Assembly (NCBI GenBank): GCA_902806595.1 | Contig: CADCXC010000019.1 | Location: 209,054-273,053 of the forward strand | From: Pyrenopolyporus hunteri | Taxonomy: Eukaryota > Ascomycota > Sordariomycetes > Xylariales > Hypoxylaceae | Direction: 5' to 3' | DNA: 64,000 nt | Shown: in pieces, positions 13,371 to 25,355 of the stretch | Position numbering within the stretch: the first letter of the stretch is position 1 | Layout of the letters: every line of letters begins with the position of its first letter | The notes under the pieces: generated by a model | Database searches by the model: none | Seen by the model: only the letters and a program-made list of their open reading frames with translations | What the model was told of the DNA's origin: nothing | Translations under genes and position numbers: made by a program

Positions 13371-16300
13371 ATTACGTTAATAAAAATTACGTTTATTTTT
13401 ATTTTTATCGATGTCGTTTTAATTATTCGTTTATTATAAAATAATAATTTTTCGATATATTTTAATTAAACGTAAATAAAAAAAATATATTTAAAACGTC
13501 GTTATTTAATAATATATTAATAATTTTTTCGTTCGATATCGAAAAATACCGTTCGAAAATTTCGATTTTTTATTAACGTTATCGAAAAAAATAAACGAAA
13601 TAAAATAATTTTAATATTAATATAAATCGAAATAATATTATTAATTAATAAAAAATAAATAATTTTAAAACGAATATTTTAATATATATTTAATACGATT
13701 AATTAAATATATTTTTAAAATAAATTATTCGAATATTATTATTTTAATTTAAAAATTTAAAAAATAATATATTTTATTAAAATCGTTTATTAATTTAAAA
13801 AAAAACGAGTTAATTATATTGTTTTTTTTATTTAATTTTTCGTTATTTATTATTATATTATTAATAATTAAATTTACGAATATATTATTTATTATTTTCT
13901 CGTTATTTTTTATATTTTCCACGGTAAATAATACGAAAATAATATTTTTTAAAAAAAATAAATATTTAAATTATTTAAAAACGAAAATAAGTTAAATTTT
14001 ATTAATAAATAAATTTAAATAATATATTTTTACGAATAAAATTAACCGATAAAAAACATTAATTATAAATTAAATTTAATAAATATAATAAATTTTTTAA
14101 TTTAATTATTATATAAAAAAAATTATTTAAATTTAAAAAAAAATTAATAATAATAAACGATATAAAAACGTAATAATATTAATGTTTATATTATTAAAAT
14201 TATAATGGGATAATTATTAATAAATTATTTTATATTAAAACGAAATAAACGTTTCGTTTTTTTTTTATTATTTTTTTCCATTTTTTTTAAAAGTTTATAT
14301 ATACGTTTAAATTATTATATATTATTAAACGTATATATTTTTTTATCGAATATTATTTATATTATATAATATTTAAACGGGTAATTAATTAAAAATATAA
14401 TTAAATTATTATAAAATTATTATATAAAATAATATTATTAATATTATTTAAAATTTATAAATCGATTAAAATAATATTTTTTAAAAATAATATTATTTTT
14501 ATTTATATTATTATTTATATAATTTAAACGAAGTTATTATTTCGTAAATATTATAACGTAATTTATAATACGTTTAAAAATTTTATTAATTTTTTTTATA
14601 TTAAATTTATAATATTTTTAATCGTAATTTTTTTATTTTCGATTATTTTTATTTTTATTTTCCCGTATTTATTTAACGTTACGTTAAATATTAAAGTAAA
14701 TAAATAATTAATAATTTAAAATTTTTCGTTAAAATATATAATTAAATTAAATACGATTAATAAATATTTAAATATTTATTTTAAATAAATTAATATATAA
14801 ATATAAATATTTATAAAATAAATTAATAAATAATTAAATATTTATTAAATAATTAAAAAATAATATTAAAATTTATTAATTATAATTATTATTTAAATTA
14901 ATAAAATTTTTAATTTTATTTTTTTTAATTTAAAAATAAATTATATTCGATAATTTTTTTTTAAAATGTTTTAAAAATAATAATTTAATTAATATTAATA
15001 AAAATTTATTCGAAATTTATTTATTAATATATTTTAAAATATAAATAAATGTATTTTTTATAATATTTTATATTTTTTATATAAATTCGCGTTTTTTATA
15101 AAAATTCGTATTTTTTATAATAATTTACGTTTTTTATAATAATTTTTTTATATTTTATTTTTTTTAAAATATTTACGTATTAATTTTATTTTATAATTTT
15201 AAATATTTAATTTTTATATTTCGAAATTTCGATTAAATATATTATATATTTTTTAATATTATTACGTTAAATTAAATTAATAAAATTCGAAAATTTTATT
15301 ATATTTATTTTTAAAATATTTTCGAGTAAATTAAATAAATAATAAATAAATTTATTACGAAATATTCGTTTTTAACGATAATATATTAATATTATTATTT
15401 TTAAATAAAATAATTAAATCGAAAACGGTTAATTTTATTAATATTAAATAAAATTTTTTAATTAAAATTTAAAAAAAAATTTTCTTTTAAAATTTATATA
15501 ATTAATTATTTATTATATCGATAATAATAATAAACGATTAAAAATAACCGATAATATTATTTCGATTAATTATATTATTTAAATTTTAACGAAAATTAAA
15601 AAAACTTTCGTAAATAAATTAATAATAAAAATAATTTAAAATTAATAAATAAAATTAAATTCGTATTTTTTTATTTTTTTAATTAATTAATAATATTTAT
15701 TATTAATTTAAATTAAAATAAATTATTACTTTTAATAATTATAATTAAATTAAAACCGTTAATATCGAAAATTAAAATTAATATAATTTTAATTATTAAT
15801 TAATAATTTCGAAAATAAATTAATTTATATATATTTTTATTATTAAATATAATTTTTAATTATTTATAACCGTTTACGTAATAATTATTAACATCGTTTT
15901 ATTTTTAAAATATATTTACATAAATTATAAAATAAATTAAAATTTTTTTTAATATTATATTATTTTATTTAATTAGTTTTATAATGTTTACATCGAATAT
16001 TATAATAATAATAATAATAATAAATGTTTTTATCGACGTAATATATATTATTTTATTAATATATATTAAATAATTAATTTAATTATTATAAACGTAAAAA
16101 AATACGTATAAATAAATAACGTATTTAAAATTATTTTTAAATTATTTTTAATATTTATTTAAATTAAAAAATCGATATCGATTTTAATTTTCGTTTTTAA
16201 AATAATTAAAAATATTAAAATTTAATTATTCGATATAATTAATTAAATTTAAAAATTTAAACGTAAAAAATTAATTATTAATATTTAATATTATATATAA

Positions 16301-16489
16301 ATATTATTATATATATAATATATTTAAATAATTATTTATTTTATTATACTTTTATTTATATTTATTTATTATTTATTTATTTCGTAATATTAAAATTTTT
16401 ATTATATATTATAAAATTTTAAAAATTAAAATAATTCGATTAAAAATATAATAAAACGTATAAATTTTTAAATTATTACGATTTAATAT

Positions 16490-16620
16490 AATTAAATTAA
16501 TTTTATTAAATAATAAATATCGAAATTTTAATTAATTATATCGTTAAAATTTATATATAAAATCGTAATTTAATTTTTTTTTTTTATAATATTAATAAAA
16601 TTTAATTTTTAATTTTTAAT
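16490..16620 (-). repeat. Dispersed AT-block repeat, copy B (inverted)
   Basis: The reverse complement of this stretch matches copy A at 13217-13290 with very few differences over about 70 bases, then continues with lower similarity. It lies about 3.2 kb from copy A in opposite orientation and directly abuts a + strand partial copy at 16630-16740. Confidence 0.65.
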
Positions 16621-16629
16621 ATTATACGT

Positions 16630-16740
16630 TATATTAAAATTAAACCGTAATTTTATATATAAATTTTAATTACGTAATTAATCGAAACTTCGATATTAAT
16701 TATTTAATAAAATTAAATTAATTATATTAAATTATAATAA
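16630..16740 (+). repeat. Dispersed AT-block repeat, copy C (partial)
   Basis: It contains the second half of the repeat: aaaccgtaattttatatata, then a cgaaacttcgat word and taaaattaaattaattatat. It stands next to the inverted copy B. Confidence 0.55.
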
Positions 16741-17345
16741 AAAAAATTATAAAATTTATATATATTAAAATAAAATAACGAAATTATTTTATATTATATT
16801 ATCGATAATTTATTATTTTTTAAAAATCGTATATAATAATATAATTTTATATTAAAATATTCGTTATAATAATAATAATAATAATAATAAATATATTTTT
16901 ATTAAATATTTCGTTATTTTATACGATAAAAATTTAAAATATAAACTTTTAAAAAAAATATAAATATCGATTAATATAAAATTAATTTATTTATAATTTT
17001 TAAATATATATAATTTAATTAATTTTTTTTATTTTTTTATTTTTTATTATATAATCGTATAATTTTATTTCGATTATTTATTAACGATTTTTTATTTATT
17101 TAATATTATATATTTATAATAATTTTTTTATTATAATTTATTTAATTTATAAAAATAAATTTATTATTATTTTTAATTATATTATAAATTTATTATTTAA
17201 TTAAATAATTATATAATTTAATAATATATACTTTATAACTTTTTATAATTTTTACGTAATTATAGTTAAAAAATAAATTTAACATTTAAAAAATTTTCGA
17301 TTTAACGGTTTAACGAAAAATCTTTTTACGATTCGACGTATATTT

Positions 17346-17736
17346 ATTACCCGCTTAAGGTTTAAGCTCAGCTGTTAAAGCCACCTAATAATTTCACCGA
17401 CCGCTGAAAAAAAAAAAAGGAGGAAAAAGAAAAAAGAAAAAAGAAAGAAGGAAAAGGGGGAGTTCCCCTATGGTACTGCGTAGTACCTGCTCGTAAGCTG
17501 CTGGGGTGTCTTTGACATCACTACCCGCCGTATTACATGTACCTACCCGTTCCCTGCAATACCTAGGATTTCCATCTATATCGCTATTACTAGGTACCTT
17601 GTACCTAGAACATCTACTCACTTAACACCACTAGGGATTTCCAGGTTCTGTTCTGTTTTGTTTCGTTTTTCAAAAAGGGAAACGGAAGAGGAAAATAAAT
17701 ACATTACATTACTTGGTTACTTGAGTTTCCGTAACG
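17346..17736. other. Border region and upstream region of the glycosylase gene
   Basis: Base composition becomes normal within a few dozen bases of 17345. The stretch holds a purine-rich tract at 17406-17462 (A and G with almost no pyrimidines) and a T-rich stretch at 17647-17672. No gene is seen. It must contain the promoter of the gene starting at 17737, but no defined element can be assigned. Confidence 0.6.
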
Positions 17737-18924
17737 ATGGCTGGGGCCGCCGTCGAGGCCGAAGCGGATAGCGTCGCGGAACGACCGGCGACGCTTCGAC
17801 GGAGCGCAAGGAATAAAAAAGGAGGAGATTTACCTATCAAACAAGAAAACGCGCCGTCCGCCACGCCACTATCCGCGTCCGCGCGACGGAGCAAGAGAGT
17901 TAGAGTCAAGGATGAAGAAGAGACCGATGAGAGCAAGACTCCAGCTAAATTAGCGAAGACTGAGATGTCAAGTTCAAGAAAGGAGGCTGCAGACAGAGAG
18001 AAGAAGAGCAGGAGCAAGGAGGGCAAGGGAGACAAGGAGGCGGGTCTCCGGGCGAAGAAGCTAAAGTCGTATACCCAATTCGCCAATAAGTCGCCATTCC
18101 CGGACTTCCCGCGGCCGATGCCCGAGGACTGCCGGAGAGCGTACGAGGTCCTGACGGCGTTGCATGGGGAACGGCAACGGCCCGAGAAGGTCAGCGCACC
18201 GGCCGACAGGGCTGGTTGCGGGGACGCGCCGTCGGTGCTGGACGCGCTGGTCCGCACGATCCTGTCGCAGAACACCAGCAACAGCAACAGCACGCGCGCC
18301 AAGCTGGACATGGACGAGGTGTACGGTAGCGGCGACTCGGAAGAGCGGTGGCACGCGGTCGCGACGGGCGGCGCCGCGAAGCTGGAGAAGGCCATAGCCA
18401 GAGGCGGGCTGGGCGGCGTCAAGAGCCGGGCCATCGTCGACATCCTCGACCAGGTGAAGCGGCGCTACGGGACGTACTCGCTAGACCACCTGCTGCGGCT
18501 GGAGGCGGCGGGCGACGACGAGGCGGCCATGCGCGAGCTGATCTCGTTCCGGGGCGTGGGCCCCAAGACGGCGAGCTGCGTGCTGCTGTTCTGCGTGGGG
18601 CGCGACAGCTTCGCCGTCGACACCCACGTGCACCGGATCACGGGCATCATGGGCTGGCGGCCGCCGACGGCGACCCGCGACGAGGCGTTCGCGCACCTCG
18701 ACGCGAGGGTGCCCGACGCGCTCAAGTACGGCTTGCACGTCCTGCTCGTCGAGCACGGCCGCAAGTGCGCCGAGTGCAGGGCCGGCGGGAAGAACATGGG
18801 ACGGTGCGAGCTCCGTAGGGCGTTTAAGCGCGGGGACGCTAGCCGGCAAGCCGAGGGAGACGCGAGTCAGGTTAAAGAGGAGGAGCATGCGGATAGTGGA
18901 GGAAGAGGGCCGGACGAGGGATGA
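17737..18924 (+). CDS. HhH-GPD family DNA glycosylase (endonuclease III-like)
   Basis: Intronless, 395 residues. Residues 1-115 are basic, low-complexity and rich in Lys/Arg/Ser, consistent with nuclear import and DNA binding. The glycosylase fold follows: LDALVRTILSQNT at 168-180, the helix-hairpin-helix at 268-285 with GVGPKTA, and VDTHVHR at 294-300. By analogy with EndoIII, Lys277 would be the Schiff-base lysine and Asp295 the catalytic aspartate, so a bifunctional glycosylase/AP lyase of base-excision repair is likely. The C-terminal cysteines are C344, C347 and C357: one fewer than the C-X6-C-X2-C-X5-C iron-sulphur cluster of EndoIII. ATG at 17737 is the first ATG of the frame. The gene starts about 390 bp from the edge of the AT-rich block, yet its own composition is GC-rich and shows no mutation. 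Substrate specificity cannot be read from the sequence. Confidence 0.9.
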   Translation: MAGAAVEAEADSVAERPATLRRSARNKKGGDLPIKQENAPSATPLSASARRSKRVRVKDEEETDESKTPAKLAKTEMSSSRKEAADREKKSRSKEGKGDKEAGLRAKKLKSYTQFANKSPFPDFPRPMPEDCRRAYEVLTALHGERQRPEKVSAPADRAGCGDAPSVLDALVRTILSQNTSNSNSTRAKLDMDEVYGSGDSEERWHAVATGGAAKLEKAIARGGLGGVKSRAIVDILDQVKRRYGTYSLDHLLRLEAAGDDEAAMRELISFRGVGPKTASCVLLFCVGRDSFAVDTHVHRITGIMGWRPPTATRDEAFAHLDARVPDALKYGLHVLLVEHGRKCAECRAGGKNMGRCELRRAFKRGDASRQAEGDASQVKEEEHADSGGRGPDEG

Positions 18925-20565
18925 AGAAGGGGGGGGGACGGGGGAGAAGCGGATCCTGAAGGCGAGTGAGTTTTGTGACGTAGACGGGTGTATATGGATC
19001 TAGGACGTATGGATGTGACGGGTATAATATCATAATAATTAATTCTCCTCGGAAGGCGACTACACTACCTCAGCAAGGAGGTGTGCTTTCAAAATCGAGA
19101 GATAGGTTGATACGAGCGCGGAGATGTAGGGAATAATTATACGACCGCCTCCGGAATCCAACGGTTAAGCTTGAGTGAAGCTTTTCTTCTCCGGTCTTGC
19201 GGTATTTCAATGTAGCAATGGATGAAAGCCGTGTCGCATCTACCCACACCACCAGAAACACATGGTATATTATTACCTCGTCTCCTATTTTTAGCTCAAC
19301 TGGCGGCGAGGCTCTACGACTACCCGAACGAAGGTAGGAACCTTCCTAAAATACCTCTTTGACACGGGTTAAACTCTGGGAGGCGTTCCCGTCGCGCAAG
19401 AGTCCGATGTCTATATGACTAGAGTGGCAGTAGCTGAGGCCTCTAGCGGACTTAGGTTCGGGACAAGGATTAGCCCTAAGGGTTAGGTACGCTTGGGCGG
19501 ACGGCTCTGAAGCACGACCGCCTTTGGCAGGCTTCGCCTGTCCCTCAAACGCAGTATCAGCACCTCAAGCGCGGTTTATTTTGGTTAGGTTTCTCTTCCC
19601 TCTCCCTACTTCACGGGTAATGGGGCCTTCGAGTCCATACTAAAAATTTCCTGCGGATCAAGGCGAGCCCTTACTACATTCACGACGTAGTTCTGACTCG
19701 TTGGGACAAAGCCCCTACCAGGACCATACGCCGTGCCGCATCTATATCGAAACTTACCTGCCTGTTACGCACACGGTAAAGGGATGGAAGCCCCGTAGGA
19801 CCCAGATTAGGCCGAGAGATATCTTCAATTTACACACGTTATAATAGACGTCCTAATCTATTATTGTAAGTCCGCCGCGGACGAGAATAAGCGAAAATCA
19901 CCACGCGAGAGCATGCATTATTCCGAATATGGTAGCGCTTCTAATTTACTTATTATAACAAACCGTAAGAAAGCTATGCCACTAAGAAGGTAAGAGGCTT
20001 ATAAAAAGAAAATACGAAAGAAAAAGACGTAGATGCATACCTAGGTATGCAAACCATCCAAGTGCAGATTGGGCATAATCGTCAAATTCCTCACGTCCGG
20101 TCCTAGATATTAAGCTCCGCTAAATTCCATAGATCGACCCAATTATCGAAGGGGCGTTATCGCTAAACCAAGGCCCTTCCCATCTCTTCGTTCTTTTTTT
20201 TTTTTTTTTTTTTCTCGTCGTGGGGCTTGCATTTGACAGTGTTCGAAGCAGCAGTCGTCATGGTGATAGAGCCAAGTAGGGGACTGTGATGTAATTATGA
20301 CTCTCGTATTCTCTCCTACAGCCCAAAGTGCGGGCCCCTTGGGGTTCGATGCAACAGATCTGGGTTAGCATCCGCTCTTCACCCTGCCGAATGCTATGAG
20401 TGAATAGTTATTCGCTTACTTTCATCGCCTGATTATTATTGCGACAATAATTAGTTCTAAATGTTTGGTTGCACATTCAGATCTCAGTCTCTTTACACAT
20501 CAAACGCTTCCTCGAGGTAGCGTAATACAGCTGTAACATCGGCTGGCCGAACCCCCAGTCCTTGG
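18925..20565. other. Intergenic region, no gene recognised
   Basis: The 1.6 kb between the glycosylase and the transcription factor have normal composition and only short open frames. A T run of about 20 lies at 20194-20213, likely in the leader or promoter of the downstream gene. A short CCCTAAGGGTTAGG word at 19474-19487 resembles telomere repeat but is isolated. No tRNA or other RNA gene could be recognised. Confidence 0.5.
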
Positions 20566-23500
20566 ATGGATCCTTCTAAGCAAGCCCAGCACCCGGATGA
20601 CTTAGGGTCCTCGGGACAGCAACTATGGAGACCAGATCTTCCCCATCACTTTCTCCAGCCCGGCTCTATGGCCAGCCCTACCGTTCCCGATCCTACCATT
20701 CTGGGACATAGCCCTATAGTACCGCTACCGGGACAACATGAGGGTCTAAGCCACCTCGCATCCGCCGCGGCCATCTCCGATCCGTACAACATATCGTCCG
20801 GGGCGTCGCAGCCGGGCCCGAGACCACAGGGTCATAGCGGGCCGTCCGCTTTCATAGCTAATGAAAGCCTCGGTTCCGGCGCATCGACGGCGACAGCGCA
20901 GCAAAGGGAACAACTTAGAGCTAAGCGCCGTGTTCCTAACTCCCAGCGGAAGAGGACCCAGGTCAGTTGCGACGCTTGTAAGACACGAAGATGCAAGTGC
21001 GTACGCCTCAAGGCCGCTCCGGGGTCCGATAGCGATGCGTCGAGACCCGGTGACCAGCCCCCTTGCAAGTTGTGCGTCGAGACCGGGATCCCGTGCGTGA
21101 CGACGATGCCGCGCAAGCAACGGGTCTACGGTAGCGTCGAGAATCTAGACAAGAGATACCGAGCCCTCGAGGCGTTGGTTTCGGGACTGTTTCCCGATCT
21201 AAATCCCCGAGCCACCGCGGAAGAGTTGGTGGCCTTCGGTCGAGAAAGAGCCATTGCTATGCCCGACTTTGGCGAGTCGTCCGATCAACCTCAGCAGAGC
21301 GACCATGCGCCAAAGACAGAGCCAGGGGCGGCTACGTCCTCCGAACTATTCACGGGCCTATCAGAGCCGGGAATCGGATCGAACCTGATTATAGCGGGGA
21401 CCGATGACAGCAAGACAATATTGCCTCCGTCCTATCTCATGAGATCTGCGCCGATGACTACTCCGCGGCCATCACCCGAATCGGGTACGGGTAGTACCGC
21501 GGACCCCAATGCTGAAAATACCGGCTTGATAAGGGATGCTACGGGCCGGCCACACTACATAGGGCCATGTGGGAGCCTTGCTTTCTTCGGCAAAATGCGT
21601 GACATGTTTACACGGCGGTTCCAGGACACGGAGAGCCCAGGCAGATCCGAGCGGACGGGCGACAATTCTACAGGTGACAGAGGTCAGATCTTCCACAATA
21701 ATCCGTTGGCCGCTTCTCTGGGCGGGACTGGTGATCGTGGACGACCAGTGAAGTCTCCTTCGGGGAGAGACGGCTCCGGTTCACCGGGTAACAACGTCCT
21801 GGATCATCTTGATGGCGATTCTCCTCCCGAGATATGCGAAGAAATGCTTAAAGACCATCCCAACGACCCCGAATTCTGGAGGTATCGCAAGAGAGTGTCC
21901 CAACTTGAATTACCCCCTAAAGACCGAGCAGACGCCTGTGTTCAAGCCTACTTCAATTCCGTCCATCCGAACTTCATCTTATTCCACCGGCTGACGTTTC
22001 AAACCGCGTACGAGAAGATGTGGCGTTGTTGGGAGGCGCACAACACTAGAAACCAGAGCATCCGCGTCAAAGAAACCTCCGTATCGGTTGGTTGGCTGTG
22101 TTGTCTGTATATGATCTTAATCATGGGATCTCGATCGCTCCCGCAGAACAGCGAGTCGCTGGACTTTCAACGGAAATGGTTCTCGCACGTTGAGCAACTA
22201 CCGCCTCTCCTTGGCACTTCGAGTCTTCCAAACGTGTGCGCCTATATGCTCCTCTCGCTATATTATCACAATACCAATGACCGGACCAGCGCCTGGACGT
22301 TCCACGGCGCGGCCTGCCGACTGGCGATAGCCCTTGGTATGCATCGCGAGAGCAGTTCGAGCCTGTTCGACCCGGTTGAGAGACAACTTCGAAAGCTGGT
22401 TTGGTGGACCCTGTACGGTTACGAACAGTTTCTATGCTGTTCGTTGGGACGACCTAGCGCGATTGATGATAGGGAAATGGACGTTGGGATCCCGAACGAC
22501 GACTACCTGGACGCGAATCTACTCCTTCCGCGATATATCGAGCGTTCGGCTCGGTTAGACATGTTACTCGCTGCTGTGCGGCGTGGCATCTTCGACCCCG
22601 GGTTTGTTCCGGGGAGGATGTATGCTCGAGCCTTGGAGTTCCTGAAGATCGTGGCAGGTTGGGAAGAGGCTCTCCCAAGACGACTTAGACCAGTAGCTTA
22701 CGAGGATAGGACGGACGGCAGCGATAATCAGTGGCGGAGCGCTATGTTGCTCCAAATCCGTTACCAACATACTCTTAGTTTCCTGGCACGCCCGTTCCTT
22801 TTCGAGACTATTGAATCTGCTAACGGCGAATATCCCCTCGGGCCGGATGCGCGTAAGATAAGAGCATTGTGCAAGGTCTGCCTGACTAGTGCGATGCGCT
22901 GCGGGCATCTCATTATCAACCTATGGCACGCAGGCCAGATAAATGGGGTGACGTGGATAGATATCTACTACGCTTATATGTCCAGCCTAGATATTTCGCT
23001 AGCCTTGCTCTCCCCAGATTCCCTACACCAAGACGAGGATAACGGAGATATCTGCAGATCGGATCTTATACAAAAGCACACGGTGGAAGAGATGAAGGAT
23101 GTTGTCAGGCAGTTATGCGAAGTCATGTCGACGATCGAGGTATGCGGGACAAATGCTCGATTTGCGAAGGCGGCCTTCGAGTTTGCCATCACTCTCGGAA
23201 TCATTCCCGAGGAAAGCATTTTCTCTCTGGGCCTACCACTCCCCGACTCGAAGGTAACGAATCAGGCTAAGGGTGTGATCGAGGAAAATCGCACCAGCCG
23301 GTCGGAGGGAGAGGACCAAGGATTCGTCGGCGGTCAAAGACAGGGAGTGGAAATAGGCGGATTCGACCCCGGCGTGGCTTTGATGCCTGGATACGGCCGG
23401 GCGGGTGACATGAACCTAGATTTCCAAGGCAATCTAGATTACCCCCCAAGTGATGGGATGGGCGACGTGCAATGGGACATGTGAGTCGATGCTAAGCCAA

Positions 23501-23677
23501 TATCAAACCAACGCGTCTATGTGTTTGAAGTTTCCCGTATTAATAGGCGCTGACTTCGAAACTGTTAGGATATTGCAACCTTCCCAGTGGAACGGCGCCG
23601 CGTTGAACATGGACATGGACTGGGTCTGGCAATGCCCAAACCAAAGCTCGCACGGTAATTTTTTCAGTGCCCAATAG
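20566..23677 (+). CDS. Zn2Cys6 transcription factor with fungal_trans domain
   Basis: Two exons, 20566-23480 and 23569-23677, joined by an 88-bp intron (gtgagt...gttag). The split codon AT|G restores Met, giving about 1007 residues; without splicing the frame stops at 23484. The binuclear zinc cluster is C135-X2-C138-X6-C145, a 21-residue loop, then C167-X2-C170-X6-C177. The loop is longer than usual, and an extra Cys sits at 143. VYGSVENLDKRYRALEALV (188-206) is a likely dimerisation helix. The fungal_trans middle-homology region starts near residue 456 (CVQAYFNSVHPNF) and includes ALGMHRE near 588-594. The tail encoded by exon 2 is rich in Met, Asp, Trp and Gln, resembling an activation segment. 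It would act as a nuclear DNA-binding regulator; target genes are unknown. It converges with the Btn1 homologue, whose stop lies about 240 bp away. Confidence 0.92.
23481..23568 (+). other. Intron in the transcription factor gene
   Basis: The donor is gtgagt right after GGACAT; a gctgac branch-like word lies at 23549-23554, and the acceptor is gttag at 23564-23568. Removal continues the frame for 36 codons to TAG at 23675-23677. The downstream segment is rich in D, M, W and Q like the residues just before the intron, which supports the join. Confidence 0.8.
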
Positions 23678-23915
23678 CCCGGCAACGAGGGGGATTGTTC
23701 CCGAGGTCCGTTCCCGAGTCTGGGGGATGGTGGCGAGCACTCCCCACGGCCAGTGGTCTCCGAAGCCCGCTATCGCTATTCTCGCAAGCGCAGCAGACAG
23801 TCGGACGGACAAGCAACACTACGACTTGGCTCCAGGGGTTAAGGGAACCTACCTAACGTAGGTACTAGGCTTGTTGGACCAATAACCTGCCCTTTTATAT
23901 ATCTTTCCTGTGGCT

Positions 23916-25355
23916 TTAGCTAACCTGAATCTTCTTACACCAGTCTCTCCCATGCTGAACCTGCCAGTCGCAAAGCCAGACTTCCACGGCCATACTAACA
24001 AATCCAGCGATGCAGATACCTGCACTATCACTGACACTTGTAGCCCCAAGACTAAACTCTCGCTCAGAAGGTGGAATATGTTGCATGATCTCGGCGAACG
24101 TGTTCACGTACACTGCCCCACCGAGTAGCCCTTCCCAGAATATGATGATGAAGATAATGTAGACGCTCGGGAGAAATGCTAATAAGGCATGAAGCGTGAG
24201 AACTACGAGGTTGGCAATTTGGAGAAGCGAAGGAAGATATAGATGTCGGATACGAACGAAGGCTATCGAGGAACGGGAAACGAAGACACCCAGCTGGTAC
24301 AAGAACCCGTACATGGGATAGAAATCCCGGTACTCCCTGAAGGGGGTCGACCGTAGTGGGAATAATAGAGTTGGGGAGACGCCTTGGTTAATTGTATATT
24401 CGGCGATATAGACCAGCAGCAACGGAAGCATGTAGGGGAAGAATAACGACCTAGCCCGCCGCATGTTCGATCTCAGTCTTAGTAGAGTATCCATGCCTTC
24501 CGCCGAATGGCCGGGAGGCGTGACCGTTGGCTCCGGCGAGAGGAGGCTAGAAGTAGCATTGACAGCCGGCAAGTCGTCTTCAACGACGTCCTGCCCCAAG
24601 TCCCGATCTGGCACTACTTGATACCCCTTCGTCCCCTTACCTGACGGAGCGGTCCTTGAGGCAGTATTAGGAAGAAACTAGCGAGCATAATTATGGGCAG
24701 GAAGGCTGAAGCTAGCAAACTATCCTTAACAGAGAAGCCAATCCAATCAGTAAACAGGACATATAGGCCAGCGCCAACGAGGCCGGCTGCGCCCGTGCCG
24801 CTCCCCAGGCGGCGAGGCTCATATGACCGTAATAGTGTGTCAAGCCGAGGAAACTCAGCTCTCCGGCGCCGCTTGTTAAACTGGCGAATATTACGCCAGC
24901 CATCTTGACCCCGACGGACCTATCTGGCGGTGTGAGCGCGATCAGGAACATGCCGAAGGAAGATCCGGCAGCAAAACGATCACCCGCAGCCAGTATGGGA
25001 CTTTATGTATGAAGTACGGCGCAACCAACTTGGTCAGGAACGAGGGAAGGACATCGGCGAGAAGAACTAGACCTTTGGGCACGTCGGATCCGACGAGGTC
25101 CTGCGCGGCGGAAAGGATGATAACGTAGAGGACGTTATTAATCAATCCTTTGGCAACCTACGTCAGCGCATGTACCGGCGAAACCATAGGGAAGGAGGAC
25201 GAGATACCAAAGAGCCAGAAGGCGACCAACATCGATGCGTTGGCATTCTGAAAGGCGGAGGTGAGACGAGCCCGGTAGAGGGCCCAAGACGACGACGGCG
25301 ACCCAGGCATGGGGAGGAGACCCGAGGACGCCGGCGAACGGCTCATGCTACGCAT
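23916..25355 (-). CDS. btn1: Btn1/CLN3 (battenin) family membrane protein, with two frameshifts
   Basis: Exons on the minus strand are 25355-25208, 25147-24641 and 24590-23916, with introns of 60 bp (gtatct...aaag) and 50 bp (gtaagg...gcag). Family hallmarks in order: FWLFGLINNVLYVIILSAA, DVPKGLVLLADVLPSF, ELSFLGLTHYYG, AEYTINQGVSPT, FYPMYGFLYQLGVF and EFSLGATSVSDSAGI. Many hydrophobic segments fit a multispanning vacuolar/lysosomal membrane protein linked to vacuolar pH and basic amino-acid balance. Two single-base losses interrupt exon 2: in the run at 24973-24976 (TTTT on the coding strand) and at 24803-24806 (GGGG). Adding one base at each gives about 443 residues, the usual family length. 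Conserved residues on both sides argue for sequencing error or very recent mutation. The start at 25355 is the upstream of two in-frame ATGs (the other is at 25346). Confidence 0.88.

Noticed and set aside
17709..18443. 244-codon frame on the minus strand over the glycosylase gene
   Set aside because: Antisense shadow of a GC-rich coding region; no recognisable domain, while the + strand has clear HhH-GPD motifs.
19471..19487. Telomere-like CCCTAAGGGTTAGG
   Set aside because: Only one unit in each direction; no array, so not an interstitial telomere.
23910..24128. 72-codon frame on the + strand
   Set aside because: Antisense to the conserved last exon of the Btn1 homologue.
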